In this document: positions 25,053-36,556 of the stretch, piece by piece
Layout of the letters: each line of letters starts with the position of its first letter
How positions within the stretch are numbered: the first letter of the stretch is position 1
Assembly (NCBI GenBank): GCA_025331125.1
Contig: JAOALB010000061.1
Location: forward strand, 1 to 64,000
Direction: 5' to 3'
DNA from: Mycogone perniciosa
Taxonomy: Eukaryota; Ascomycota; Sordariomycetes; Hypocreales; Hypocreaceae
Length of the DNA: 64,000 bases
Notes under the pieces: model-generated
Told to the model about the DNA's origin: nothing
Seen by the model: only the letters and a program-made list of their open reading frames with translations
Databases searched by the model: none
Made by a program: the position numbers and the translations under genes

Positions 25053-25111
25053 AGAATAGTAAGTATAGGCCTTTGCATGCGCCTGCGCCTGAGCCAGACA
25101 GGCAGGATGAA

Positions 25112-27655
25112 ATGACCCCTACTCCTTGTCGTTTTCATGCCATAGGAAGGTGTTTACAAGGCAATCGCTGCAAATTTTCTCACGATGATCATATAAGCCG
25201 CGAGACGCTGCCGAATCCACCGAAAATCGGATAGATTCGCTCCGATTCGAGATCTCAAAATCCCTGCCATTTCTTCGCGAAGGGGACCTGTCGAAACGGA
25301 GATCAGTGTCTATTTGCGCACTCAGTGGTAGCTGGACCTTTAGCGGAGGAAAGACTTCAGCATGATGTAAATGACTTACTCCCCTCCCCGTCCTGCTTCG
25401 CGGGTAGCTTTCTGTGAGGCTAACGAGTCTGTTAATTGAAGTCACCCCAGAAGACACAAACCCAAGACAACTGGATTCGTGTTATTGCCGGTGCGGTGGC
25501 GCACTTCACAGATGGCGCAAAAATATCCAAGGTCTCCCTTCCCTCAGACTTCTCTGCCGTTCGCCTCAACAAGCTCCCGTTGGATAGCACGCCCTCCTCA
25601 GTGGTCGACCTCTTGGCGAAACTGGATATCGACATACCGATAGGCAGTGTGAGAATCGCCCCACAAACCGACTCAACACACTGTAGTGCCGATGTAGGAG
25701 TGGAGGATCCGTTATTTGCCAAGACGTTGTGCAGCAGACTCAGAGACAGACGGATATCTGCTCGATTTGAAGCCATCCCTATTGCTGTTTCCATGCCTCA
25801 AGGATCGTCCCTCCGCCGCGTCGATTGTAGGAAGGTCCATTGCTCATGGCACAAGCCGACGCGGACAGTCTGGCTGAACTTTGGGTTCGAGGAAATTGCC
25901 CAGAAAGTATTCGAAAAGTTTGCAGCTGGTGTCTACAGAGTCCTAGGCCGCAGGGTGCAGGCTAGGGTGCAAACTAGAGAGAGGAACTCTTATAACACTG
26001 TGGCATGGAGGGTGATGTTGATCGATGTACCGGGCTTGGCCACAGAAAAGGATGTCTGCCACGACATTCCGCAGTCTCGTCAGCCTCGACATACTGAGCT
26101 CGGTGATCCCAGCTATACGGTTGACGTAGATCACTCGAGTGCGATCATCAGGTCAATGCTTTTACAAGTCGGACCATTAGAGTGGTGGGAAGTCAGTTAT
26201 TCTGAGGGCAAGCGAGCCAAGGCCCAGGCCCGCTTCGTCGAGGAGTCCGATGCGAGACTGGCAGTGGCTGAGTTGGATAACAAGCTGCTGTCATTCAGTG
26301 ACACCACGAAGCTGACGATGCGACTTGTGACTGCGGCGAAATTCAAAGTCTCGGCGAAAATCTACAACGCAGTGGAACAGCAAATCGACGCTTACAGACC
26401 GGCTTGGAGGGACAAACATTTGAGTTTTACTGTGTATCCGCCTCTACGGGGATACCAAGTCGTGAAAGTGGAGGGCGAAGACAGCCAGCTCGTTGGTCAA
26501 GCCAAACAAATACTCGAACAGATTACTGCCGGCGAAGTTGTCAAAGACGGTGATGAAGTCATCTGGTCTTCGGGGTTTAGGAAGGGTGGAGGACATTGGG
26601 AGAAGATCAAACAAATTGAAAGGGATCTAGGTGTGGTTATGGGGCGTGACGGATTGAAGTCTCAACTCAGAGTCTACGGATCGAAGAGAAAGTGCCAGCA
26701 AGCGATAAAACTACTCACAAATCTAGCCAAAGAGGATTCTTCTCATGTCTATTCCATTGCGCTTAGCCATCAACAGTTCCGATGGGGCTGTCTTGGAGGG
26801 TTCAAGGCCGTTTCCACGAGACTTGGAGTTGCCAAAGCCACTTTCGACATTGCTTCCACGCCAAAACGCATCATCATTACGGGATCCGAGACCGACTACA
26901 AGTCTGCTCTAGCAATCATCTCGGCCCAAAGACTTGGTCTGGAACCGATACCCATTGTTGGAGCCGGTGCTGACAAAACCTGTGCCGTCTGCTGGACTGA
27001 CGCCGAGGACCCAGTGCGCACGAAATGCGGCCATGTCTATTGCGCTGCATGCTTCGGCGACTTCTGTCAGTCCGGCGTCTCAGTCCCTGCAGCCGAGTTT
27101 CGAATCCGCTGTGTCGGTGATGGAGACCAATGCGGGACTATTCTCGGGCTTGAAGAGCTTCAGGAACTCCTTTCATCAGCCACATTCGAGGACATCCTAG
27201 AAGACTCCTTTGCTTCGTTTGTCCGGCGCCACCCCACCGAGTTCCGATACTGCCCCACGCCGGACTGCAGCCAAATATACCGGGCAGTTCGGGCCGCTGC
27301 CGCTAATACGTCCGGCCCTCCGGTAGGCATCTATACTTGTACGAACTGCCTGGCGTCCACGTGTATGGCGTGCCATAGTTTGCATCCGGGGATGACCTGC
27401 GCTGAGCACAAGGATATTGTTTCCGGTGGTCATGAGGCGAACCAGAAACTCAAGCTGGAGCTCAAGATCCAAGACTGCCCCAAATGCGGAACGTCGATAG
27501 AAAAGACGGAGGGGTGCAACCATGTGATCTGTGGCGGATGCAGGGTCCATATGTGCTGGGAATGTCTGGCAACATTTGCCGAGAGTGGCCCCTGCTATAC
27601 CCATATGAACGAGAAACATGGCGGTATTGGGCTGGATGTTGGACTGCATGACTGA
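25112..27655 (+). CDS. CCCH zinc finger / RBR E3 ubiquitin ligase, with an in-frame TAG
   Basis: Probable E3 ligase using RING-HECT hybrid chemistry. Exon 1 (25112-25366) encodes two CCCH fingers: CRFHAIGRCLQGNRCKFSH and CHFFAKGTCRNGDQCLFAH. An intron at 25367-25450 (GTAAAT, CTAAC, CCCCAG) joins in frame to exon 2 (25451-27655). The middle is a long RRM/KH-like region. The C-terminus is RING1 (CAVCW...CGHVYCAAC), IBR (RYCPTPDC...CTNCLASTCMAC) and Rcat (CPKCGTSIEKTEGCNHVIC). The catalytic Cys of GCNH is intact. The odd feature is TAG at 25232-25234 between the fingers, in the same frame. No GT donor exists there to splice it out, and CAG would fit. The start lies 59 bp from Gypsy-2. The gene may be functional only if N-terminally shortened. 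Confidence 0.8.
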
Positions 27656-29159
27656 AGTCTGTCTTTTCTAGCATACACGACATCGAAGGCGATCAGTAAT
27701 GAGAGATCATTTCGGAGTTTGACTTTATGCAGGTTCCAAACAGTCCGCTTAAGATGTAGTATCGGTCTTCTGTGTGTCCTGGAATCAGGTTGCAAGCATC
27801 AAGTCGGGCCATGGCATGTGACTTTACTTACCCATAGTCAGTCCACAGCGTGTCTTGGATGAAAGAGTGCTGTAGTCGAGGGCTGCGGCAGCTCGGTCAT
27901 ATGGAGAAAAGTATTAGTGGATTGCCACTGTTTGGCACCGGATGAAACATTTTAGATCACCCTCGAACATTTGAACATGCCAATCTCTTAAAGTATGTTG
28001 TTGGCGATCCTTTCCTGGAGTAAACTTAATACATGGCAGTCTTATGACATCTTCAATCTATAAAAGCCCACCCCCCTTTCCAGCTCCTAGCCACGGATTT
28101 GTAGTGCCTCATTACCCGCCAGTGTTAGAGCACTAACGCTCTACGAGACCTGTAAAATGCACCTCCAAACTCAGGCAAGACAATGCATACTACTTGGACT
28201 ATTAGTACTTGATTCAAAACGGCGATAGAGGGCCGGCCAACGTTACGCACGTGGCGCATAGTGTTGGCGTCTTGGGGAGCGTCTTCTCCGCAGTTGGTTC
28301 GGGAAACGATCAGGTACCATTGCAACGCTGCAGCCATTTGCCGAGGTTTTGTCTTTCCTGAATAGTACAGCTTAAGCGATTGGCCAAGTTAGTTTGTGTT
28401 GTCTTGTTAGTTTGTTCAGCTAGAAATCGTCAGCAGCAAGGAATTCGCAGCCATGATTCACAAGTTGCAGCCAGCAGGCGCCATATGGGTGATCAAGTGG
28501 CTTCAAGGTTTCCGTCCATGTCCCAGTCCTTACGGTGTCGGCCGTTTCTACGGGGAATGTGGCTAATATTCCACAGACACTCAGTTCGGGAAATACCTTA
28601 TTATGTGGTAGCTAGTCGGACTCCCTTGGAACCATTACAATCTCTGCGTCTTAATCGTTCGTTGCTACAAAATTACCGATGGACACAATCCTCAACCACG
28701 ACTGTTGAATCCACATACGATAAGCCCCTTTTGGCAGTCCTCGTCAGTCATCTTTTCATGACAAACATGCTACGAGTCAGCTGCCTGCAGACATGTGAAA
28801 CATTGTACCGGAGTTTCGGGCGATGAGGGGACCCGTGTGAAAGTTGCACTGGTGGCTGAACTATTGCAACGCTATTCCTTCGTGGAAGTCTTTGCTTCTT
28901 TTACTTGTTTCATTAACATCTGGACTCAGCCATGCGCATTAACTCCGTTCTTAAATCTCCTCTCGGTGAGAACGTCAAATGTGCACTAACAAGGCCCAGC
29001 ACCATCATTCTCTTGGCTTTGCGTACAATGGGGCTGTGACGGCGCCTCAATGCCTACAAACATGTCTAACAAGGAGCCGAGTGCTTCATTTTTCTGCCTT
29101 CCTTCAAGCTTCTAGGACTCACCCGGCATTATGTCTTTCTAGGCTGCCAGGCCGATGAG
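27656..29159. other. intergenic, no gene recognised
   Basis: Several open frames of 60-150 codons exist on both strands (for example 28380-28826 plus), but none shows protein-like composition or a known motif. It probably contains the 3' UTR of the RBR gene and the promoter of the membrane-protein gene. Confidence 0.4.
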
Positions 29160-29978
29160 ATGGCAGTCCACGATTCGGGAGCGTTTGGTGGAGCCTCCAT
29201 TATCGGCCCTGCCCAAGTCGTCATTATTGTCCTCTTCAGCATTGCACTTTACAACGTCGCCGAGCTTAGCCTCATCATCTTCATTACCTTCAAAAAGCGC
29301 AGCGGTTTCTACTTCTGGAGCTTTGTCATCGCCACCTGCGGCATCCCCCTCCTTGTCATCGGTTTGTTGCTCAAGGGCCTATCAATATGCCAGATTCCTG
29401 CCGTGTATATCCCCTTGATGTTCATCGGTTGGGTCGCCACGGTAACTGGCCAATCAGTCGTATTGTATTCACGCCTGCACCTCGTGGACAATAACACAAC
29501 TCACCTACGAGCTGTCCGTGCCATGATCATCTTTACCGCACTCATCTGTTACATCCCTTCATTGGTTCTGGCCTACGGCATCGGCACATCTGACCCCGGA
29601 CCATATTTGCTGCTGTATGCCATCTTCGAAAGAATCGAGCTCACCATCTTTTTTATCCAAGAGTCTATTATATCAGGCCTCTATATTTGGGAGACTGCCA
29701 AGCTTTGGAGGCTCGAGAACAGTATTCGAACCAAGGGAACAGCGCGTTGCATCATGAAACACCTAATAATCGTCAATGTAATCGTTATCCTGCTGGATGT
29801 CACCATCATCGCTCTCGAGTACGCAGGCGTCTACAATATCCAGACATCAATGAAGCCGCTCGTCTATAGTGTCAAGTTGAAGTTGGAGTTTAGCATTCTC
29901 AACAGGCTCGCCGAACTGGCAAATAGGCAGAAGGGCCTGACGAGTATATGCTCAACCACATCGGTGCATATGGCATGA
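29160..29978 (+). CDS. seven-TM-like integral membrane protein (DUF7703-like)
   Basis: Single-exon frame of 272 residues with about seven hydrophobic helices: residues about 18-40, 48-70, 80-103, 119-142, 146-175, 200-225 and a weaker last one. It has short polar loops (FKKRSGFYFW after helix 1) and a C-terminal cytosolic tail. The N-terminal YNVAELSLIIFITFKKRSG and the VYSVKLKLEFSILNRL motif near the end resemble the fungal DUF7703 family, of unknown function. The ATG at 29160 is the first in frame. Downstream, a short frame (ELNEESALQMALKRS near 30020) could be an unspliced C-terminal exon, so the 3' end is uncertain. No RIP-type damage. Confidence 0.65.
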   Translation: MAVHDSGAFGGASIIGPAQVVIIVLFSIALYNVAELSLIIFITFKKRSGFYFWSFVIATCGIPLLVIGLLLKGLSICQIPAVYIPLMFIGWVATVTGQSVVLYSRLHLVDNNTTHLRAVRAMIIFTALICYIPSLVLAYGIGTSDPGPYLLLYAIFERIELTIFFIQESIISGLYIWETAKLWRLENSIRTKGTARCIMKHLIIVNVIVILLDVTIIALEYAGVYNIQTSMKPLVYSVKLKLEFSILNRLAELANRQKGLTSICSTTSVHMA

Positions 29979-31130
29979 TACCAGGGATACATAATGACAA
30001 CAGACGCAAACGATCCATTATGAACTCAACGAGGAGTCGGCACTGCAGATGGCCCTGAAGAGGTCTACCATGGTGAATCTGGCGGAGGAAACATCATAAC
30101 TGAGGTGTGCATAAATAGCGGTGGGTTGTGCAGGGCTGGAGAGCGCTGACGATATCCCGAGAGGACGACAAATCCGGTGCTATTCTCACAGCGGAATCTG
30201 CACAGTTGGACGAGAAAATGGAGAGCATCGATGTTGTCTTTGGCGGTGGGATTCGATCAGCAGAGTTTTGATGCTTCCACGCAGGTCGCGTCGCAAAGGA
30301 TATTTCACCTAATATTCCACAGTAGTTTTTCGGTCGCCATTGACGGGAGCGTGGTCGCAGTCCTAGCGGAGCACCACACGAATGGAAGAAGGGTGAGGTA
30401 CAGACTTCAGACGGGTCAATGAGAGAAGCGGCGATGGTAGAAGGTGATTGACTTCGACAAGCCGGTCTATCGGGTGAACTTGGAGGCTGCTTGTCGTCAA
30501 ACCTCCCCTCAAGGCTGTCGAAATTCTCGGCCCCGAGTCCCCGCGGTAGAACAGGCATTTCAGGCCGTCAAACGTGAATAGGATACAGGGTCAATCTCTC
30601 GGTTTTCGCCAGCTGGATTTCTCGCAAGCCGCGAGCTATCTTGCGAGAAGCCCCGGCAATAGGGTTTGTTAGGCCATCGTGCAGACTCTCAAACGTCGCG
30701 ATGACGACGCATGACGTTGGGCGAAGTTCTCTGACTGAAGAAAACTCCATGACATGATGATAGGGAACACCCCGCACGAGAAAGGGGCCCTTAGATTAGT
30801 AGTTCCAGGTGTTTGGGAGAGCGCCAAGATAATACCTTGACAGACAGGCATACGAGTACGGTTCCATCATGACATCTAGACTTGGCACCGACATTGACGG
30901 CGACTTGTGCGATATGATGCTGCAACCCCACAGGACGCCTTTGACCGATGACATACACGATGAAAGGCTATGTATGCTAAGCAGCAGCTCAAAAAAGGCG
31001 TCGAGTTGCCGCGTTTTGGCGGAATATCGATGCCATTTATGGTCCGTTATCAAGCATAACTCTAACGGACACGGCCCGCATTTAACCTCGTATCCGGAAA
31101 AGACGTCGATACGTATACCGGGCCGGTAAT
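29979..31130. other. intergenic or possible 3' exon remnants; no defined gene
   Basis: Short protein-like stretches occur on the plus strand (ELNEESALQMALKRS near 30020; TISREDDKSGAILTAE near 30145), but stops interrupt them. This may be the old C-terminal region of the membrane-protein gene or a decayed neighbour. Confidence 0.3.
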
Positions 31131-31137
31131 AATGGCC

Positions 31138-31224
31138 GGAGTACGGAGTACCTACGGAGTACGGAGTACCTACGGAGTACGGAGTACCTACGGAGTACGG
31201 AGTACCTACGGAGTACGGAGTACG
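31138..31224. repeat. 18-bp minisatellite (GGAGTACGGAGTACCTAC)n
   Basis: Four full copies and a partial copy of an 18-bp unit built from the GGAGTAC heptamer. The same TACGGAGTAC word recurs dispersed elsewhere in the window, especially at 51.3-53.5 kb. Confidence 0.95.
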
Positions 31225-31332
31225 AGTAAGTCGTGACTCTCCCGGATACTTTTTCTTCCTACCAATACTGACCGATAGTCCCGATATCTCATCTCATCTG
31301 CTCATGTGAAGGAACCTCAGGTTTTGAAGCCC

Positions 31333-31898
31333 TTATCTGTTCATCTTGCCCAATTCCGTGGCACGATCCCCACGGCCGCACTCGGACACAGAACACCATC
31401 AAACCAGACAGCATTCAGGAACATCTCCTTAAGCCACATGATAACCGAGACAATCTATCGAGTCCTAGCAACTTAGCAGGCCCTTGATAATGATGAATTA
31501 CGAAACTCCGGAGTCTCCGCTTGGCTCATCATTGGAGGCCGTTGTCCTGCCTCGGTCTCCCCGCAAACTGGGGAATGCCAGGACAGCTTAGGCTCCGCAT
31601 TCCACACCTTGATCCAGTTTAGTCGGCCTCAGCTTGCAAGGATAACACGCGCGGGTACGAAGTAGCACAGGCATTCCTGTCAGTCTTATCTCTCTCTCAT
31701 TGATAAATCAAGAGGTTCTTATCATACTAATCAATGGCTGGTCGGCCTTTGCCGACCTCCCTCTTATCACATCTCCCTCTCTCACTCCTTCTCCCCCAGT
31801 CTCTCTCTCAGTCTCTCTCAGCGTGAGATATAAAGGGACAGACAGACCGAGGAAGCTTGGGGACATTGAGGGCTGCGGTGGTCTTCTCTCTTTTATCA
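31333..31898. promoter_or_regulatory. cluster of GATA-factor sites upstream of the permease
   Basis: Six HGATAR-type sites lie in the 1-kb upstream region: AGATAA at 31333-31338 and 31686-31691 (minus); TGATAA at 31701-31706 (plus); TGATAA at 31719-31724, 31764-31769 and 31893-31898 (minus). Fungal nitrogen regulators of the AreA/NIT2 type bind such sites, which suits an amino-acid-type permease. Binding is inferred. Confidence 0.45.
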
Positions 31899-32258
31899 CG
31901 GCCTTTGGTATTACCCCGTATTTGGAGGGAGGCGTTGCACTAACGGCTCTTTGACGACGCCCTTGTTGATTTCTGGAAGCGCCACTTGTGAATGTTGGGG
32001 AGTACGCGACGTTCCGAGATTCGGTAAATTGGGAATTGGGCGACATCATCGCCATCGGCCAACTTTACGCCAAGTTGACAGCGACGGCAACAATAGCAAC
32101 AACAGACAGAGTATCGGCAAAATACTATAGATATATCCCTAATCGATATCTATACTTGATTCTTCTCGCTCACGTTTGAATCGGCCCGGCTTCTCGGCCA
32201 TTGCCCACCCCATCACCATCACAACTCATCTCAAGTCGGACACCAGCAAACCATCACC

Positions 32259-33915
32259 ATGGAGGATCGCAGGGCTTCAACCGTCTCCCAAACCGCCGAC
32301 CAGGCCCTCGCCTCCCTGGGCTACAAGGCCGAACTTCCCCGCAACCTCTCCATGATGTCCATCCTCGGCCTCTCCTTCGCCATCATGGCCGTCCCCTTCG
32401 GCCTCTCCACCACCCTCTACATCACCCTCACCAACGGCCAGTCCGTCACCGTCCTCTACGGCTGGATCTTCGTCTCCCTCATCTCCGTCTGCATCGCCGC
32501 CTCCCTGGCCGAGATCTGCGCCGTGTTCCCCACAGCCGGCGGCGTGTACTACTGGTCCGCCATGCTCAGCTCACCGCAATGGGCGCCGCTGGTGAGCTTC
32601 GTGGACGGTTGGCTCACGCTCGTGGGCAATTGGACCGTCACACTGAGCATCAATTTCTCGGGCGCGCAGCTCATTCTCAGTGCGATCAGCATCTTCAATG
32701 AGGACTTTGTGGCGAACGAGTGGCAGACGGTGTTGTGTTTCTGGGCCGTGATGCTGGTGTGCGCGCTGGTGAATGCGTTTGGGTCGAGATATCTGGATCT
32801 CATCAACAAGATCTGCATATACTGGACTGCTGCCAGCGTGCTCATTATTCTCGTCACCTTACTTGTCATGGCGCCGAGTCGTCGTTCTGGCGAATTCGTC
32901 TTCGCTCACTATGATGCTTCTGCCAGTGGATGGCCCAGCGGCTGGTCCTTTTTCGTCGGTTTGCTCCAAGGTAAGTATCACATCCCAAATATCTAAACAT
33001 CTCACATACTGACGTCCTTCATCAGCCGCCTACACACTCACAGGCTACGGCATGGTCGCTGCCATGTGTGAGGAAGTCCAATCCCCCGAGCGCGAAGTCC
33101 CCAAAGCCATTGTTCTCTCTGTCGTCGCCGCAGGCATCACCGGTGTCATCTATCTCATCCCCTTGCTCTTCGTCCTCCCAGACGTGCAGGCTCTCCTCAG
33201 CGTCGCCAACTCCCAACCTATCGGCCTCCTCTTCAAGACCGTCACTGGATCTGCGGCTGGTGGCTTTGGTCTCTTGTTCCTCATTCTGGGAATCCTCATG
33301 TTTGCAGGTATCGGCGCGTTGACAGCCGCGTCGAGGTGCACGTATGCATTCGCCAGAGACGGCGCCATCCCTGGATACAAACTCTGGCGACAGGTCAACA
33401 AGACCCTCGACGCACCTATCTGGGCCCTCGTTCTCTCCACTGTGGTAGACTGTCTCCTCGGATGCATCTACTTTGGCTCATCTGCCGCCTTCAACTCCTT
33501 TACCGGCGTGGCAACGATCTGCCTCAACGCATCATACGGAGTTCCCGTCCTCGTCAACCTCGTCCAACGCCGTTCCGCCGTCTGCAACTCCCCCTTTCCC
33601 CTGGGCAAAACCCTCGGCCCCATTATCAACGCCACCTGCGTCATCTGGATCGTCTTTGCGGTGGTTATCTTCTGTATGCCTGTGTCACTGCCTGTGGATG
33701 CTACGACGATGAATTACGCGTCGGTCGTGTTTGCAGGCTTTGCCGCCATCGCTTTTATTTGGTATTTTGCGTATGCGCGAAAGAACTTCACTGGACCGCC
33801 GGTAAGAGGTGGTGCGAATAGTGAGGGAGTAACGGTTGGAGTGGCTGTTGGAGATCATAATGCGGCGACGGACTCGGAGGCGTCGCCGGCGAATTTAAAC
33901 AAGGAAATAAAGTAG
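32259..33915 (+). CDS. APC-family amino acid / GABA-type permease
   Basis: Predicted plasma-membrane carrier of 533 residues, CDS 32259-32970 joined to 33026-33915. The intron (GTAAGT...CTGAC...CATCAG, 55 bp) is in phase 1. The N-terminal part has the APC signature: LGLSFAIMAVPFGLSTTLY, then AEICAVFPTAGGVYYWSAML. About twelve hydrophobic helices follow, including GYGMVAAMCEEVQSPEREVP in the middle and FARDGAIPG after helix 8. The cytosolic C-terminus is hydrophilic. Sequence style fits the fungal GABA/choline permease subgroup (Uga4/Hnm1-like); the actual substrate cannot be told. The ATG has a good context (ACCATGG). GATA sites lie upstream. The intergenic stretch before it (31.2-32.2 kb) holds no other gene. 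Confidence 0.9.
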
Positions 33916-34145
33916 ATGGAGCATCTAGACTTTGTAGATATTTCAGTAGATATTTAGCCATAGAGTGTACAAATGGTGTATGATGACGATGAATCTCTGT
34001 ACATAAAGTCAACCGGTATTCGCACATTGTCATAACTCATCTATTGTTCTCCCTCTCCCAGGAAAGATCCAAGTCGTGGCGGGTATATACAGAAAAGAAA
34101 GGATCATTCATGAATGGGCACATATTCCGAGTCAAAACGACCACC

Positions 34146-35696
34146 TTACACGCTGATGGTCCGGAACACGCTAAACTCCTCTCCCGTGGCAACCAAGCTT
34201 CCCGCGATCTGCGGGTGCCAGTGCAACTCCCTGACATCCTTGAGATAGTGCACAAACAGCAACTGTGGGGGAACATCCTTAACACCGCCTGTATCCTTGC
34301 TCTCCTCGTCATCCAACTCGACCGCCAAGTCCCACAGCGTCACCGTGCTGTCACCAGCAGCCACCGCCACGATCGAGTCGTCTGTCGGGTGCCACTCTAC
34401 GCTGGTGATCTGCTCTTTGTGGTAATTGAAGCTGGCCAGCGGCTGGGGCTTCTGCGAGTTGGCCTTCCACTGACGCAGATCCCAGACACCCCAGGTGCCG
34501 TCGTCAGCACCAGATGCAAGGAGATGGGCGGTTTGCCGTGACCACGACATGACATTGACGTCGTAGTCGGAGACTTGAACAGTGATTGCCGGTTTCCGTG
34601 ACTTGGATCGAATGTCCCAGATGCGAATAGTTCCGTCACTTGAGGCGGAGGCGAAAACAGACTGCTCTGATGGCGACCACTGAATCTCCTCGACACTGCT
34701 GGTGTGACCCTGGAATGGTCTATTATCGGTAACCCAACCACCACCATCTGTGCGCGTCGTCATGTAAATCAGGCCGTCGTTGTCTCCCGTCAGCAGCTTG
34801 CCACCAGGCACGAGTGGTGACCAATCCACAGCATAGCCCTCCGACTTGTGTGCCCTGATAGTAGAGATGGGCTTGTTTTGCTGCGCCGTTATCACTGTGC
34901 CAGGAGTGTCGAATGAGGCCAGGTGGGGGGTGACGTCGTGAATAAACACATTTGTTGACTCGGTCATGCTGGCCGTGAGCGTTACCGGCGGCCTGCCAGG
35001 CTCTTGGCTGGGGATCTGGTGCACACGGATACGGTTCGTGCAGGTGTTGAGCGGAATTGCTTTGCTCTCCAAGATAGGATCCGCGTCTTCGTCATCGTCA
35101 TCCTCGGATTCAGAGTCCTCGTCTCCGCGATCCATTTTACTCAGTCCGCTGAACTTGATGACCATGAGCTGGTTGTCGTTGGCCTTGGTCGAGTCAGCCT
35201 GGGTGCCAGCAACGGTGTACATGGTGTGAGGGTAGGCTTTTCGGTTGTCTCCGAGAGAATCTTTGACAATGTCGAAGGACAGGCATGGCCATGGAGTGCT
35301 GAGACTGTGGAGCATTTCGTATGTGGTGAGATCTGGCGCAAGAGTCTGGCCGGGTTCTAGCTTGCTCCGTCCGACGATGAAGGTTCCCTGGTCGACTTCC
35401 ATGGCATCTGCTCGTCCATTTGGTCAGTCATGAGATTCAAGTTGAATGGCTCCTCTGTCTGCTTCAGAACCGCGCTCAATTGGTGGCAACTGACTTTCTT
35501 TCTCCTCCGCCTCCCTCTCTGCATCGGGTCGCCCATCTACACCAGCCTCGATAATCTCGTCTTCGCTTTCGAATTCGTCTTCAAACTCGTCCTCAAACTC
35601 TCCCATGTCCCTGTCAACATCAATGTCCATCTGCTCGGGCCGATCGCCGCCCTTGAGAGGCGCATCGCCATTTCCGTCGGCCGCGCGCTTCGACAT
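34146..35696 (-). CDS. RRB1: ribosome assembly protein Rrb1/GRWD1-type WD40 protein
   Basis: Nuclear chaperone of ribosomal protein Rpl3 in 60S assembly (known for the family). Exon 1 (35696-35495) encodes an acidic N-terminus (MGEFEDEFEDEFESEDEIIE). An intron (35494-35408; GTCAGT donor, CTGAC, GAGCAG) restores frame exactly, giving 487 residues. Exon 2 holds FIVGRSKLEPGQTLAPD, TPWPCLSFDI, an acidic insert (DEDSESEDDDDEDADP) and WD40 repeats (HTSSVEEIQWSP, ASASSDGTIRIWDIR, SWSRQTAHLLASGADDG, EWHPTDDSIVAVAAGDSTVTLWD). The donor is non-canonical at position 3 but is the only one that keeps the frame. It is convergent with the permease and divergent from nothing close. Confidence 0.93.
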
Positions 35697-36556
35697 TTTG
35701 ACTGCTTAATAGGTCAGCTGGTTGGCCATGGCGAGATTGGCAGACAGGATTAATTAGGAAACCACTATACCTATAGGTAAAAAAAAACACAGACTCGTCA
35801 AGTGGGTGTTGAATGCGATCGCATCAATGCAGAGGTACAATTTTTGAGCCCCTCCACGAAGCACACAAAAAAATTTGGTCCCACCAATTTCTTATCCTTA
35901 TCCTTATCAGTTAGTGGCCCGGACCCCGCAATGTGGCTAGTAGGTGTGGCGTATCCCACTTCTGTAGTGGCGGTGCAGAGGTGCCTAAATGATGTGATGG
36001 ATCTAGAGTTCCGAGTCTTCATCACCTCTACATCAAGTCAATCAAAGCCTTGACTTGTATTATTGTCCTGTTGGCTTCTGCTGTGCGATATTACTTAAAG
36101 GAATGTCAAACACGCTTAGCCAGCTCTGGGCCGGTACGCTTTGTTTCGTCTTCTATCCTGTATCTGTAGACAATAATAGCCTCCTCTGTGAAAAGCCCCG
36201 AAATCCGCTACAAGCAGTCTATCCCTGCTATGTATGTACAGCTTCCACGAACCTCCATCTCTAAAAGCGAATTGTTTGCTTCTTCGTTGGCGAATTAGGC
36301 CGGGGCGTCATGTTTCAGATTTTATTCAACCCTCTGAGCGAACGTAACGTAATGGTCGACCGCCGCTCTCTCATGTCCCGTCTGGCATGTGGCGAATTCC
36401 TGGAGTTTTTTGTTCTGTATGCCGCGCTCGTAACACCAATGCATGGTATTGAGCGCCTCTGGGTATCCGCGCCTGAAATAAATGGCTTGACAAACAGCCT
36501 CGAACTTTGTGTGAATGATTCCAGTCAGTCTGTTGTGATCAGACAAGGTTGATTCC
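35697..36556. other. intergenic region upstream of RRB1 and downstream of NMNAT
   Basis: No protein-like frame. It contains poly-A and TTATCCTTATCC-type simple sequence near 35890. Confidence 0.5.

Noticed and set aside
28380..28826. 148-codon open frame as a gene
   Set aside because: Composition is not protein-like, no motif, no splice structure, no clear promoter.
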